Origin: Muscardinus avellanarius
Lineage: Eukaryota; Chordata; Mammalia; Rodentia; Gliridae
NCBI GenBank assembly: GCA_963383645.1
Contig: OY726561.1
Coordinates: 31,414,826-31,478,825 of the forward strand
Reading direction: 5' to 3'
Length of the DNA stretch: 64,000 bases
This document shows, piece after piece, positions 1-11,660 of the stretch; the stretch's first letter is position 1, and each line of letters opens with the position of its first letter. A model generated the notes under the pieces. The model saw nothing but the letters and a program-made list of their open reading frames with translations, made no database searches and had not been told where the DNA came from. Position numbers and translations under genes: made by a program.

Positions 1-640
1 AAACCTAAACTGAAACTTACCTCTTATTTAATACTGAAGCATTATCCAAAAACCCCACTGGTTTGAAAAGCAATTCACCTCACTTGAATGTGTTTTAACA
101 TTTATATTGTCATTTGAACAGCAGGCCTCGCTCAGGACTTCTCAATAAATCTACTTTGTGATTTCAAAGCATAAATCTAAAAATTCCAGGCAGGCAGTCT
201 TGTACATTGCTATCATGTAATTTTGCAATTGCCCTGTCCTTGAAAAATTCTCTCAAGAACAAAAGCAAATGACGGCCCCTAAGCCCATGAAGCCAGAGCA
301 TCCAGCACATCTGAGGTCTGACTCTGCAGCATCCTCTTCCCTCTACTAGGTGCCAGCTTCCTGAATGTCAACATCTCTAGGTCTTTTGTCATCGATGGTT
401 CAAGATGGGTCCTCTGCTCTCCTCGGGGCTTTAAGCTTGGATGCCCGTTTTGGATACTAAGAAAAGCGTTTAGATTCCTGCCTTGCCTACCTATCCAGCA
501 ATTCATCTTTCTTCCCTGAGTCCATGCTTTCTATTGGCAAACTCACCTATGTAGTTTTACCTAAACCTGAACAAAAAGTCTAAAGTAAAAGAGGAAGTTA
601 AAATATGATAACTGAAATTATATTTGTTTTATTTATTGTT
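1..640. other. Unique AT-rich DNA, no gene seen
   Basis: I see no repeat or gene here. Two splice-donor-like sites on the minus strand (near 20 and 546) were examined; neither has a convincing open exon upstream. Confidence 0.6.
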
Positions 641-930
641 GATTTTAAATTTATTGGTGTATTATAATCATACAATATGATGATGATATTATTTCTGTTT
701 TTTAATTTATTGGTGTGTTGTAATCATACAGTATTATGAGGAACAGAATGGTGCAGGCATACATGTACACATCCTACATTTAACTACCTTCTTTAATTGC
801 CGTTACATTTCCTTCCCCTCCCTCCCCCTAAAGTATGGCTTAGTGACACTTTGATATGTTTTTGAATGAACATCAAGCACATTAGGGTACTTCCCTCTTC
901 CCCTCTGCCATCTTCCTTAGTTAGGTCATA
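641..930 (-). mobile_element. Two L1 3'-tail fragments in tandem
   Basis: In reverse orientation this holds the squirrel-type L1 3' tail: T-rich start, then TTTATTGGTGYATTRTAATC, a pyrimidine-rich stretch and CTTTGATATGTTTTTGAATG. The tail start occurs twice, at about 648 and 704, so a short tail (~55 bp) lies directly beside a longer one (~230 bp). Both lack coding sequence. The same tail recurs at 2978, 37107, 37796, 44968, 45812, 58285 and 61757. Confidence 0.65.
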
Positions 931-993
931 TTATTATTATTATTATTAATATTACATATTAGTTATATAGAATGATGAATTTAAATATGGTCT

Positions 994-995
<2 letters not shown>

Positions 996-1039
<44 letters not shown>
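996..1039. repeat. (GT)22 microsatellite
   Basis: Uninterrupted GT dinucleotide run. It abuts the 3' (tail) end of the minus-strand SINE that follows, so it probably grew out of that SINE's A-rich tail. Confidence 0.97.
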
Positions 1040-1043
<4 letters not shown>

Positions 1044-1193
1044 GGTGATGGACCACTAGGTGTGTTCTACCTCTGAGTTACACTCTCAGCCCTATTTTAT
1101 GTTTCTATTTTGAAACAGGATCTCACTAAGTTGATGAGGCTGTGCTGTAATCTATGATCATCCTATCTCTGCCTCCCAATACTGGGATTAATT
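1040..1193 (-). mobile_element. B1-dID SINE, diverged
   Basis: Reverse-oriented dimeric SINE. The ID half comes first (TACTGGTGATGG, CTACCTCTGAGTTACACT), then the linker and GTCTCACTAAGTTG-like B1 half ending near CTCCCAATACTGGGATTA. It is diverged and lacks the outermost B1 end. Confidence 0.85.
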
Positions 1194-2530
1194 GCTTTTT
1201 AAAAATTGTTTCTAAATTGTATTTAGCTTTATCTCTACTCCAAGCTTTGCTTTATTTGCCTCGAATTCTTTGAAATTTGTAAAATCTGCTTAGAACCAGC
1301 TTGCTTGTCAGCAGTATTCCTTTTTCTCCTCTAGGCCCCAAGTTTCAGCCTTGCTTTTTCATTCAGTATTCCTTTCTTTCTCTCATCCTCAGGTATTTTA
1401 GTTCATAACAGTATATGCCTCTTATATACCATTTCTTGGGTTGCTTGATTTCCTTATTGTCTGGACTTTTGTTCTGTTTGAGAATTTTTAAAAAAAGAAA
1501 AAGAGAGACACATTTTTATTTCTGTAATCTTAACAGATGAAAACCAGTATCACGTCAAGTGCTTATCAATTGTCTTCAGAAGACCTGACATAGTTTAAAT
1601 AATATTAATCCCATCATCTATTTATCTTTCCAGTTTTATAGAGAGGTGTCAAATGAAAGCAAACATGTCAAGAGCCTTGTCTCTTGTGACACTTTGCTGT
1701 TATTGGTTTTTAAATTGATTTTTCAGTTTTGTCTTAAGTTTTGTTTGTTTTTCTGGGTTTTATTTGTGTCTTTTTTACGACTTGTGAAGGAACATGTGTA
1801 TTCTTGATTGAAACTATTGAGGTTTTTTTCTAAAGCCACTAATGAAATTTCCTCGTAGTAACACAACACTGAGATGTGAGAGGAGACTCTAAAGTAATGC
1901 TAACAATATACAAGATTTGTAAAAATATGAAAACATAAGCATTTAAATATTTTATTTAGAAAATTGATATTTTGGAAGATATAAAATATGTCTATAGTCA
2001 GTACACTAAATTGTGTGTATTAAATGACATCTACATATACTGCATTTTGAAATAAATTTTAATAAACTATGAAAATAAGATTATATAAAATAATTTTATA
2101 GTTCAAATGTCCTAAAATTCTTAAATACTAATTCAAGATTTAGTATAATGATGATGCAGAAGTAGCTAGCAAAATAAAATATCAATGGATTTTAAAATGG
2201 AAGTTTCAGATTAGCAAAACATAGATACTTAGTTAATCTTGAATTTTAGATAATAATTAATAATTATAATTATTTCTGAATACTGTTTGGTTATATGTAG
2301 TATATGTTTTTATACATACTGGTTTATACAGGGTTATACTGAATTTTTATATAGTATCCTTAATTTAAGAATATTTCAGAAATCTATTAAGGTATATTAA
2401 AAACAAATTTACTCAATTGTTAAACGTAGCATTTACTGAGGAGAATAAAAGGTAAATAAACTATGACATTTGCCCTTGAGGAGCCCACAAAAAGCAAATT
2501 TTATGTCACTCATAATTAAAATTCCCTAGG
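1194..2530. other. Unique AT-rich DNA, no gene seen
   Basis: No recognisable repeat or gene. The stretch from about 1900 to 2450 is very AT-rich. Confidence 0.6.
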
Positions 2531-2686
2531 AAGCCATGTGAGATGGCGCAGGAAGATCACAGGTTCTCCGCCAGCCTCAGCAAACTGTGAGGCCCTCTGC
2601 AACTTAATGAGACCCTGTTTCAAAATAGAGAATAAAATAGGACTGAGAGTGTAGCACGAGATAGAATACAACTGGGTTCAATCTCT

Positions 2687-2690
<4 letters not shown>
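2531..2690 (+). mobile_element. B1-dID SINE
   Basis: Forward dimeric SINE with a shortened, diverged B1 start, then GAGGCCCTCTGCAACTTAAT, GAGACCCTGTTTCAAAATAG and an ID half (GGACTGAGAGTGTAGCACGA). Its tail runs directly into an (AC)n microsatellite. Confidence 0.85.

Positions 2691-2719
<29 letters not shown>
2691..2719. repeat. (AC)n microsatellite at a SINE tail
   Basis: About 14 AC units immediately after the SINE 3' end, the usual place where SINE tails seed microsatellites. Confidence 0.95.
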
Positions 2720-2977
2720 TTTCTAGGAATCAGTGGGCCTAAAAATATTATTTCAAGAAGAATGATGCTTATTTCGCTTTTAAATAAATATACAAATGTA
2801 GAAGCTTCAGTTCTAAAGTTAGCTTCTCACTTTCTGCTTTGTTATATCTAGAGCATGGTGGTCATCATTTTTGTCTTCTAAGGTAATTCCTGACATTTCC
2901 TCCCTGCCTGGCTATTTGGGAAGTAGCAGAATGGAGGGCAAGGAGGAAATAAGTGTGGGTGGCAGCTATATATTTTT

Positions 2978-3230
2978 TATATTTTTTATTGATGCACTGT
3001 AGTTATACATCTCAATGGGATAAAAGATGGTGGAGACATACATGCACACATCACCCAATTAGTCCTTACCCAATTCCCACTCCTTTCCCTGCCCATCCAT
3101 CCTTCCCATGCTTGGCTTAGTGTTTGACTTTGATATGTTAAAATACATCATATGCTTTAGAGAGTTTCCCAGTTTCCCTCATCCCCCCTCCTATCCCCTC
3201 AGTTAGGTTGCCTTATTTGCTTATCTATAT
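2978..3230 (-). mobile_element. L1 3'-tail fragment
   Basis: Reverse-oriented squirrel-type L1 3' end: TTTTTTATTGATGCACTGTA, then ACATACATGCACACATCACC, a C-rich stretch and TTTGACTTTGATATGTTAAA, ending near GTTAGGTTGCCTTATTT. It is a 5'-truncated copy with no coding sequence. Confidence 0.8.
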
Positions 3231-3642
3231 TTTTAAAATGAATTCCCAAAACTGCCACATAGTAGATTGTGCAGAGCAGGGTGTACCTTTGATAACTAGC
3301 TCTAAAGAATACTAGACAATATCTTTATTGTGAAAAAAAGGTACCCAGTTGAAAAGAAAGTATCTAGGTTTTATTTATTTTGGAAGAAAATAACATACAT
3401 TTTAAGGGATCATACCATAAATGTGTAAATAAAAACACGTGTGAAAGAATCTCCATCTCTTCAGTGTATGTATAAAGTATGCGAGTAACATATAATGTCC
3501 AAGGCATTATAAGCTTTTTACATTTGGGCATGGAAAATCAGATACATAATTAGTATATTTTTTACATAGACACTTGCTTCTATTGAATTTTTTGTTAGGT
3601 TAGAGGCATAAGCATATAATTACTGAACCAAACGATGATCAC
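3231..3642. other. Unique AT-rich DNA, no gene seen
   Basis: Nothing recognised. Confidence 0.55.
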
Positions 3643-4010
3643 AAATAATCATTGTGTTAGACAGTATTCTGTTATTATAGCAAACACTGAAACCAAGCAC
3701 CCTTGTAAAGAGGAAAGGGTTTGTTTGGGCTCTCAGCTCAGAGATTGCAGTCCATGATTAATTGTCCTTGTTGCTTTGGGGCCTGAGACAGCAAAGGTGT
3801 TGTGGCTGGAATAACATGGTGGAGAAAAACTGCTCACCTCAAGACTAGGAAGTGGAAGAGATGATGGAAAAGAAGTTGGGGTCCTACTCTATCCTTTAAA
3901 GTCATGCCCCTTTGATCCAAGACTGCCCCCTATCATCCAAAGACCTCTCAGTAGGCTTCACCCAAAGTTTCCACTACTTCCCAATAGCACTATCCTGGAA
4001 TTCAACCCTT
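3643..4010 (-). mobile_element. Old LTR-like relic, class uncertain
   Basis: Less AT-rich than its surroundings. The right part (TTTCCACTACTTCCCAATAG and the AATTCAACCC-type end) looks like the reverse complement of an old MaLR-type LTR start. This is recognition from memory of repeat consensus features; the class and edges are uncertain. Confidence 0.3.
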
Positions 4011-4025
4011 TAACAATAGTAAAAT

Positions 4026-4200
4026 TGCTGGGCGTGGTGGCGCATGCTTGTAATCCCCGTGCTTGGAAGACAGAGACAGGAGAATCGCGCAGGTTCGAAG
4101 CCAGCCTGGCTGGCTTAAGAGACCCTGTTTCCAAGTAAAATATAAAATAGGTCTGGGAGTGTAGCACGGAGATAGAAGGGTTCCATCCCCAGTACCCACC
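4026..4200 (+). mobile_element. B1-dID SINE, short-form subfamily (type II)
   Basis: Well preserved: GCTGGGCGTGGTGGCGCATG start, TTCGAAGCCAGCCTGGCTGG, then the short right part CTTAAGAGACCCTGTTTCCA and ID half GGTCTGGGAGTGTAGCACGG. Pol III A- and B-box-like sequences can be seen in the left half. Its tail continues into a long (AT)n run. Confidence 0.93.
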
Positions 4201-4201
4201 A

Positions 4202-4204
<3 letters not shown>

Positions 4205-4253
<49 letters not shown>
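4205..4253. repeat. (AT)n microsatellite at a SINE tail
   Basis: About 24 AT units directly after the SINE tail at 4200. Confidence 0.95.
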
Positions 4254-4256
<3 letters not shown>

Positions 4257-4563
4257 TAAGAGTAAAATTTGGGCACATTCTCATCCAAATAATGGCAGCT
4301 ATTTTTGGTTTGTCATTCATTTTTTTCTTCTGTCAATAAAAAAGAGTTTGCCTGTTTCTTATCAACACTATCAGTCCTAGTTTCTTTACAACTTTGTAAA
4401 TATTGAGTGTTGTACTTGATTTTTTTTTGAAGATTTAAAATATTTTATTAGAAAGATAGAAATACAGAAAATAGAAATACAGCTCCATACCAGACTGGCA
4501 TGGAGGGGTGACTCGAAATGAATACACCCGTACTGGATTTTTTAATGACAGCTACTTTTATGG

Positions 4564-4780
4564 TTTTTTTTTTTTTTTGGTGGTACTGGGGGTGGAACCC
4601 AGAGGCTTTCTACCTCTGGGCTATACTCCCAGACCTATTTTATATTTTATTTGGAAACAGGGTCTCACTAAGTTGCTGAGAGCCTCACTAAGTAGCTGAG
4701 GCTGTCTTCGAACCCGTGCGATCCTCCTGTCTCAGCCTCCCAAGCATGGGGATTACAAGCATACGTCACCGCGCCCGGCT
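4564..4780 (-). mobile_element. B1-dID SINE, intermediate form, with target duplication
   Basis: Full reverse-oriented copy from poly(T) to the GCGCCCGGCT end. It is flanked by a perfect 10-bp duplication TACTTTTATG at 4553-4562 and 4781-4790. It keeps the longer B1 right part (AAGTTGCTGAGAGCCTCACT) but has the TCCCAGACC-type ID half, placing it between the two main forms in this window. Confidence 0.95.
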
Positions 4781-4790
4781 TACTTTTATG

Positions 4791-6009
4791 TTTAATTGAG
4801 TGTTATAATTAATAAATATAGCTTCAGTTTTCAAAAACTTTTCTGAGAATTTGAAGCATTCTTTTAGATTCCAAAACCTGTGACCTTTCTACATATGTCT
4901 TAGGTGAAAAAAATTGAAAGCATATAAAGCAGTATCACTGAGGAAAAAATAGAAAGTAATCACCTCCAGTTTTTCACTTACTTTTCTAGTGATCTCTCCT
5001 GTCTCCCACTAAAGGGCATTTCTAAAAAAAGCAATCTGCTTCCTTTGGTGTACATTTTCCTGAGAGATACAAAGTATTAGTAAAACCTTTTCCACCCCAT
5101 GGTGCAAGAACAGTTTAGGACACTGAGTCTCTATCTCCTTGCCTTAGTTTCTGAGTAGAAATTTAAGAATATATTAAACAGTCTACATGCTGTATAAGAA
5201 ATCGTTTAAAGCTTTTCTAGAATTTTGGATCTATTTTTGAATAATGATTTTCTCCCCAGGAAAAAAATCACATATATGAACATATTTAGTATTTTATCTT
5301 TAACAATAAACAGTCTATGGACACTTTTACTTCCACGTATTATACTAACTCTCAAATTAACCCCAGTTTAGAATCTTCTATAATTATAACCTACTTAGTC
5401 TGCACCTAGATTTGGACTGGACTTGGTTTTACAGTATGCCCTATGGGGATTTGAATAAACTCTGGAGTTTATCATACCATACATTTCTGAAATGCTGAGA
5501 ATAAAGATTTTAAAAGTTACAATCTAGCTCCCAGCATATAAAAAAAAAAAAAGATTTCTTTTTTCCCAAGTTTTGGAATTTCAACACCTCGAGTGAATTT
5601 TTTCCTTAATATTCTACAAGTACCAAAGTCTTAGGAAAAATATAAACTCATGCTTGTTTCTTTATTTAGTGGAGGCAATTTTCTATGAGGCTAGTCCTTC
5701 AGTTCATTGACTTATGGCTTGAATTCATGCTAAGGTTTGTGTTAAGTTGTTTAATTGTTTAAAATGTATATTGCCATTAAGTGGATGCAGTACATGTGAT
5801 TAATACTCATGTTAAACACATGTACTAGGGAAATTTATAAAGCAAAATTATAAGTTTTAATAACTTTTTGCAGCAGTAAACTTCACATGTTTATTAATTA
5901 AGCTATCACTTAAATTAAAAAGTGCACAGAAAATAAACATGTTTAAAAATTCCATTTTACGATTATGTACACTTTCTACTTTTATATTCAGTCTGTGTAG
6001 AGAGCTTTC
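4791..6009. other. Unique AT-rich DNA, no gene seen
   Basis: No recognisable repeat apart from a short A run near 5541. No coding evidence. Confidence 0.6.
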
Positions 6010-6011
6010 AG

Positions 6012-6042
<31 letters not shown>

Positions 6043-6045
6043 TAT
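6010..6045. repeat. (ATT)n microsatellite
   Basis: About ten ATT units. The neighbouring SINE inserted here, and its target duplication AGCATTATTATT is repeated at 6247-6258, so the repeat or its seed probably predates the SINE. Confidence 0.9.
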
Positions 6046-6246
6046 TTTTTTATTTTTTTTTTGCTGGTTCTGGGGTTCCTGGAAGCCCTTCTACCTCCGG
6101 GCTACACTCCCAGACCTATTTTTACATTTTCATTTTGGAAACAGGGTCTCCTAAGCCAGCGCACGGGACTGGCTTCGAACCTGCGTGATCCTCCTGTCTC
6201 TGCCTCCCAAGCGCGGGGATTACAGGCGTGCACCACCACGCCCGGC
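6046..6246 (-). mobile_element. B1-dID SINE, short-form subfamily (type II)
   Basis: Complete reverse copy: T-rich tail, GGTTCCTGGAAGCCCTTCTA, ACACTCCCAGACC, GTCTCCTAAGCCAGCGCACG, ending ACCACCACGCCCGGC. CpG-rich and little decayed, which suggests a recent insertion. Target duplication AGCATTATTATT on both sides. Confidence 0.94.
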
Positions 6247-6258
6247 AGCATTATTATT

Positions 6259-7275
6259 TTTTGAACTATTATTTTCCTTCATCCCTATCACAGGGAGTTA
6301 ACTTCAGTTTAGTGGACTTTAGACACATTTCCTTTCTTTTTTTTTTAACCAAAAGCTTGGAAGAACACAAGGAAGAAAAAACAAACAAACAAAAGGTATG
6401 TTATACATGATAAAGTTGCCAACAATTTTAAATAAGAAAAAAATAAGGTGTAAATAAAATTTTCTCTTTGTACATAGGATAGTATCACAGGGTTTTTGTC
6501 AGTATTTCTTTTGTTGTTGTTGTTTTTATTTATATAGATTATTTCTTGTATTGTTTTTCTAAAATGAACTGAACCAAACTAGAAATCCCATAATATCCGG
6601 ATTCCATCCTTGCTTGTTTCCCTTTACCTCCTAAGTAGCAGTACTCTGATTTCTCATCCCATGTTCCAAAGTTCTGTTTACCATTTCCTAAAAAATCTCT
6701 AAGAATCACTGTTATGTAGCATAAATCCATTTTGGTGGTATTTTTACTTTACCTTACTTTTCTTTTCTCAGCGAACCACTGGCCTTAAGCCACTTCAAAC
6801 CTCTTTGGCTTACTTTCTTTGTCATCTAGGTTTCTTCTTTGGACTCATGCCCATTATTTTGTACCAAGATAGGAAATGCTTTCCTTGGGAGTAAACAGAA
6901 CCCCTTTTAGACTTCGACACACATTCATTTACTTTATGCTATCATCGAATACAGAATACCCTGAAGCACTAAAATTAATTATAAAGCTAAAAGAAAAATT
7001 AAAAACGGGTGTCTTATGCAACCACTCCTATACTTACTAAACTTTATCACCCCAGAATTGATCTCTTCAGTGCTTTATAGGATGTAACCTCATATTCCAT
7101 AATGGAAGTGTCACCAAATATGTACCCAGACAATGTAACCAGGGGAAATTCAGTTCTTCTCATTTTCTCTTGGTTTCAGATAAAGGAAAAAGAAAGAGGT
7201 GGGAAAAATAAATTGGAAGAAGAAGAGGGGCTGGAGGAAAAGTTGCAGAAATTACCCATTAACCCCAGTCTGAGG
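6259..7275. other. Unique DNA, no gene seen
   Basis: Nothing recognised. A TTTCAG acceptor-like site near 7176 is followed by purine-rich sequence but no convincing donor. Confidence 0.55.
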
Positions 7276-7445
7276 CAGTGGTCCCTAAGCCAGGTGCACA
7301 AAAGAATCACCTGGGACATTTATAATATTCTTAAAGTCCTGGCCTAACCAAATAGACAGGAGTTCTAAGGTAATAGCCTGATCATGCATATTTTTTTTAG
7401 CTGTGCACATAATTATAAAGTATTTCTAAGGCTAGGAACCTTTGG
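7276..7445 (+). mobile_element. MER20-like hAT-Charlie DNA transposon relic
   Basis: Starts CAGTGGTCCCTAAGCCAGGT and contains AGAATCACCTGGGACATTTA, both close to the MER20 consensus as I recall it. The end AAGGCTAGGAACCTTTG is a decayed inverted copy of the start, as expected for hAT terminal repeats. Non-autonomous and long dead. Confidence 0.7.
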
Positions 7446-8524
7446 TTTAAATTTCACCTCCCAATCAACAAAAAGTAATCCACAGAGAAATACGTGTCTT
7501 TCTATGGGAGAAAACCATTTTGCCCTTTGGCCAGGCTGTTTTCTACCCAAGTGTTTATTTCAGCAGTCTGGCAGTTTTTCCCTCTTTACCCAGAAGAACT
7601 CTAGTTCCTTGAAAGTGAACCTTTTCTTCCAGTTCCGATCACACAAAGAACAATTGATATGTGCATAGATATCCCAATTCTCATGATTTAACAAATATTA
7701 GGAACATGTCTTTGGCAGAAAAAAGTAAAGTTCGGGTTTCTTCAGATTGCTTTACCCTTAGAAGTTGCAGCAAGAACAAAGTTTTACTGGACACATGACC
7801 TCAAGTGGGAGCTGCCAGATCCCCCATTCCTTTATAAAGAAATAACCAAAGTTCATGACCCTTTACCTGTAATCCATGCCTTCCTTTTAAAATTGATTAT
7901 TTAAATTAGAAACATTTGAACTTATATCAAATATATATTTTAAGTTTGAACAGTATGAAATGACTTGCGATAATATATGCCACCATAAGATTATCCTAGA
8001 AAATAGTAATGTGACTGCTAGATTCTAACAGACTTGCTTATAAATATAAAATGTTCATGACTTGATTAACTTCTAGGATGCATTTTTACTGGCAGGGAAA
8101 AAAGCATGCTCTTAATCCTTAGAGTTTTTCTTCTTTATTTAAAGTCTAGATAAGTGACAGAGAGCTGGTATACTTTCTTCTGGGTTCCTTTAATAGTGAA
8201 CCTGAATTTGATGGAATCAGATTGGAAGTGAAAAGGGAAATGATTATTATTTATAGGGTAGAAAGTTGTCAGGTGGGGCATTGTGGAGATACGCTGATGA
8301 CTGTAAATTGGAATTTTTCTCCTGCCTTAATAGACTCCAAGACAAATGAGCTCTTAGTAACTGAAGTCACTCATCTTTTAAGTAAAACCTTTTATTTACA
8401 AGATCTGTGATTTTTGGTTTTTTTGTTAAGTCTTTCTCTGAAAATAATTTATGTATACACATAGACAAACATATGCATATGAAATGTGCTTATTTGACAT
8501 TTGATGTATGCCATCAGTGCAGTG
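7446..8524. other. Unique DNA, no gene seen
   Basis: No recognised repeat; open frames here are short and unsupported. Confidence 0.55.
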
Positions 8525-8760
8525 CCAGAAAGAGAGGCTCTGAAAATAGACACGTGGGTTAAAATTCTTGTTTGTCCACTAATATGAGTATGAAATTAGA
8601 CAAGTGCTCTATTTCTCAGTGCATTATTTAGTTTCCATATCTGTAAAATGGTACTAGTAGGCGAGACTGAAAGGTACAGTTTCTACAAGTTTGTAATGGA
8701 ATAATTCATGAAAGCTCTTAAAATAATACTTGGTCTGAAAGAGTACCTCATTATTAATTT
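8525..8760 (+). mobile_element. MIR SINE relic
   Basis: Mammal-wide MIR pattern in order: GGTTAAAATTC, a TCCACTAATATGAG region, TTAGTTTCCATATCTGTAAAATGG split by small changes, then GGAATAATTCATGAAAGCTC, as in the MIR core and 3' part. Confidence 0.75.
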
Positions 8761-9149
8761 ACTTTTATCACAACTGTGATCACTGTTGTTATAATCAGTC
8801 TAGCTCAAGGTACATGCTACGGGATTGATTATAACTTCTCTAATCATTAAATAATTTGCTGCATTTTAAAGTGGTTTAAGAATGGTACTGGTTCCCTATG
8901 TCTTAAGTTTTATCATGTCAGAACTTTAACAAAAGCAGTTTTTATTTTGAAACTTTTGGCTCTTCCTCTAACACTTTCAGTTTAACTTATAATTTATTTT
9001 CTTAAAAGGCCTGTGCATTCCTGAATCGTTTGAAAATTTCTAGCTTCCTTTTTGGGAAAATTGTTGGTCAACAAAGTTTTCTGTTAAGACATAAAAAAAA
9101 TCTTCTCTTAAGTTACTTATAGCAGATAAAACCTTGTAAAATGTCTTAA

Positions 9150-9318
9150 GGATCCCAGTACTTGGGAGGCTGAGACCAGAGGATTTTAAGTTTTCAATCA
9201 GCATTATCAATAGCAAGACTCCCAGCAAACTAGCAAGACCCTGTTTCAAAACAAAAAAGGGCCAAGCATATAGCTCAGAGGTACAATTCCCCTGAGTTCA
9301 ATCCCTAGTAACACAAAA
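9150..9318 (+). mobile_element. B1-dID SINE, old and diverged
   Basis: Recognisable from GATCCCAGTACTTGGGAGGC, AGACCCTGTTTCAAAACAAA, then ID half ATAGCTCAGAGGTACAATTC. The first ~20 bp of the B1 half are lost or decayed. Confidence 0.85.
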
Positions 9319-10989
9319 TATTTTTATTTTCATTAGGGTATCTCTGTAACATTTTACACATTCATTCATTTATATGTTTTGTGTTTAGTAAACTCTTATT
9401 TTCAAAATCTCTTATGTGCATTACCTTAAAGTATGTCACATACCTCAGTTTTAAGCTGCAAAGAATAAGTATGTCTGTGCTTCTGAGTAGTTATACAAAT
9501 TTAAAACTGTACATGTTCATGCTTTTGTCTGCTTTATATACAGTTTGGAGCTAAAATCTATAAACCTAAATTTAGAAACAATCTTTTTTTTATGGAAAGA
9601 GATCTTTTTGAGAGTGCTATTTGGATTCTTTACTTTTAAGGCTGTTAAGAAAAATAACACTATTAGTCCACTTGGTGGGGTAGGAGGCACTGAAATCCAG
9701 TTAAGGATCTTGCTACTTTAGGTACAATATAATTATGTGGTGAAATTCTTTCTCTCTTTTTATTTCATCCCAACTTGTGTTTGCAAAATTAGCAATTCCA
9801 CATAAGAAAGTTGTGGTAATTATTTTCTTAGAATTGTCAGAATGTGTACTAATCTGGGGATAGTTATCTTCATTCCTTCTTTGGCTTATTACAGATTTAA
9901 ATTAAGCTGAGATTTCTTTAGTGTTATTTTTCCAGAGCCATTGGGATTAGAGATGATGGATTTTGTGGTGCTCTGAGTGTAGTTAAGCTCTTGTCAACAT
10001 AAGTATAAAGTTATTGCTGTGTGCAGTCGGTATATTTTCAGAGGTAATTAAAGCTAAACATTGAGCAGAGAAAGATGATTAGGAAACTTCAGTTCACAAA
10101 GAAACCCAGCTTTGCTTTGACACATAAAACTTCACATCCTTTGCATTAAAAAAAATCTACTTACACTAGCTATCCTATGAGAAATGTTTAGTGATAATTT
10201 TCATGTTAATCAAAATACTAGAAATTATTATTTTGTATAAAATGTATGATCCTTTTCCTGATAGCCAAAACACTGCCTTGATATTTTAGGATTTTCTTTT
10301 TCACATTAGTATGGAATGGTCCTATATACTTTCATATGGCTAATTTTAAAAATAAGTAAAAAAATTAAATCAGACTTAATTTTTAACGTATTGCCTTTTT
10401 CATTTCTCTCTTCCTTAGCCTGTCAACTTAAATGTTGCCTTTTAAAAAATCTCCTCACATTATTGATACCACAGTTTTATTAGAAAAATAGATGCTGAGA
10501 AATGCAAATGGTAGGTTGATGCCAAACACTAGTATGTTTCACATGAATGGATAATTTTGATTGCCATGAGCCTTTATTTTTCATATTTTCATTTAAACGT
10601 CTCAATATTTCCTATGACATAGATTTATTTTTGTATCTTCTTAATATGTGTCGTTTTGAAATCTTAAGGAGGTTAGAGATGTGTGTCGATCAACACATAT
10701 TTTTTAAAAATTGTGGTGAGTACCCACCCGATCATCATTCAATACAACAGATTTTATATTTTGAGTAAACCAGATTATTAATATTGAAAACTCTCATATG
10801 GATGGCATTCGTATCAGAAAAGGTAACCTAAAATCCAAGTTTAATAAGAGCTTTTTAGGTATTGAGGAGAAATACAATGGGAAGTTTATAAGAACAGAAT
10901 TCAACAGTATAGATTATCGAGTCATACTGGGTGAGAATGTGTGAAGGGAAAAATTAAACCTGAAACTGATGATTAAAGATGAGGGGCAG
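9319..10989. other. Unique AT-rich DNA, no gene seen
   Basis: One good acceptor-like site (pyrimidine tract and CCTTAG near 10418) has stop codons in all frames soon after and no fitting donor. No repeat recognised. Confidence 0.55.
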
Positions 10990-11200
10990 AAAGGGAAGCA
11001 AAGAAATAATATTCAGGACTTTTGAGTGCATACCATACAGCAAGGACCACATCCTAAGCACTTTGCATGTATCAGTCACTAAACTGCCTCAAGTCTCTTT
11101 TAACATTCACACTGTTACTATTTTACTCATGCTACAGACAAGGAAAGTAACACTCAGAGAAGGTTTTGAACTTGCTCAAGGTTAGTTAGCAAGAGGTAAA
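10990..11200 (-). mobile_element. MIR SINE relic
   Basis: Reverse MIR: TTTTGAGTGCATACCATACA, CCTAAGCACTTTGCATGTAT, then TACAGACAAGGAAAGTAACA and GAACTTGCTCAAGGTTAGTT, matching the reverse complement of the MIR core in order. Confidence 0.8.
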
Positions 11201-11207
11201 GTTTGGA

Positions 11208-11660
11208 GTGGGGCTTGGTGGTGCACACTTGTAATCCCAGCATTTGGTGGGTTGAGAAACGAGGAATGAGGTTGAGAAAGGAGGATCATGGTTCACGGAC
11301 AGGCTCAGCTACTTAGTGAGGCCCTTTGCAACTCTGTGAAACCCTGTTTCAAAATAAATTTAAAAAGCCGGGTGGGGTGCCGCAGGCTTGTAAATTCCTG
11401 CTTAGGAGGCGGAGACAGGAGGATCTCACATGTTCGAAGACAGCTTCGCTGACTTAAGAGACCCTGTTTCCAAATAAATAAGTATAAAAATAGGTGAGGG
11501 AGTGTAGCCCGGATGTAGAAGGGTTTTCAGGAACCCCAGTACCACAAAAAATAAATAAATAAGTAAATAAATTAATTAATTAATAAAATATAGGGCTGGA
11601 GGTATAGCTCTGAGGGAGTATGCCCCTGCATTCCATCACCAATACTGCAAAAATAAAAAA
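11208..11660 (+). mobile_element. Old B1-dID SINE split by a younger one
   Basis: B1 half at 11208-11366 (TGGTGGTGCACACTTGTAAT to TTTCAAAATAAATTTAAAAA) and ID half at 11591-11660 (TAGGGCTGGAGGTATAGCTC). A second SINE sits in the A-rich linker between the halves. The two outer pieces rejoin into a normal dimer. Confidence 0.88.
11367..11590 (+). mobile_element. B1-dID SINE (type II) nested in an older copy
   Basis: Complete forward copy starting GCCGGGTGGGG, with the short right part (GCTGACTTAAGAGACCCTGT) and ID half GAGGGAGTGTAGCCCGGATG, then an AAAT-rich tail. It lies in the linker of the outer SINE, so it is the younger of the two. Confidence 0.9.

Noticed and set aside
21..75. Minus-strand donor GAG|GTAAGT at the left edge
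   Set aside because: The open frame upstream covers about 19 codons only and no good acceptor is seen.
547..579. 33-bp minus-strand exon-like segment between CTTTAG and GTGAGT
   Set aside because: All frames contain or end in a stop; too short to support.
6061..6264. Short frames inside SINEs, such as those near 4002, 6061, 26112 and 61270
   Set aside because: They translate SINE sequence; the same peptides recur wherever the SINE does.
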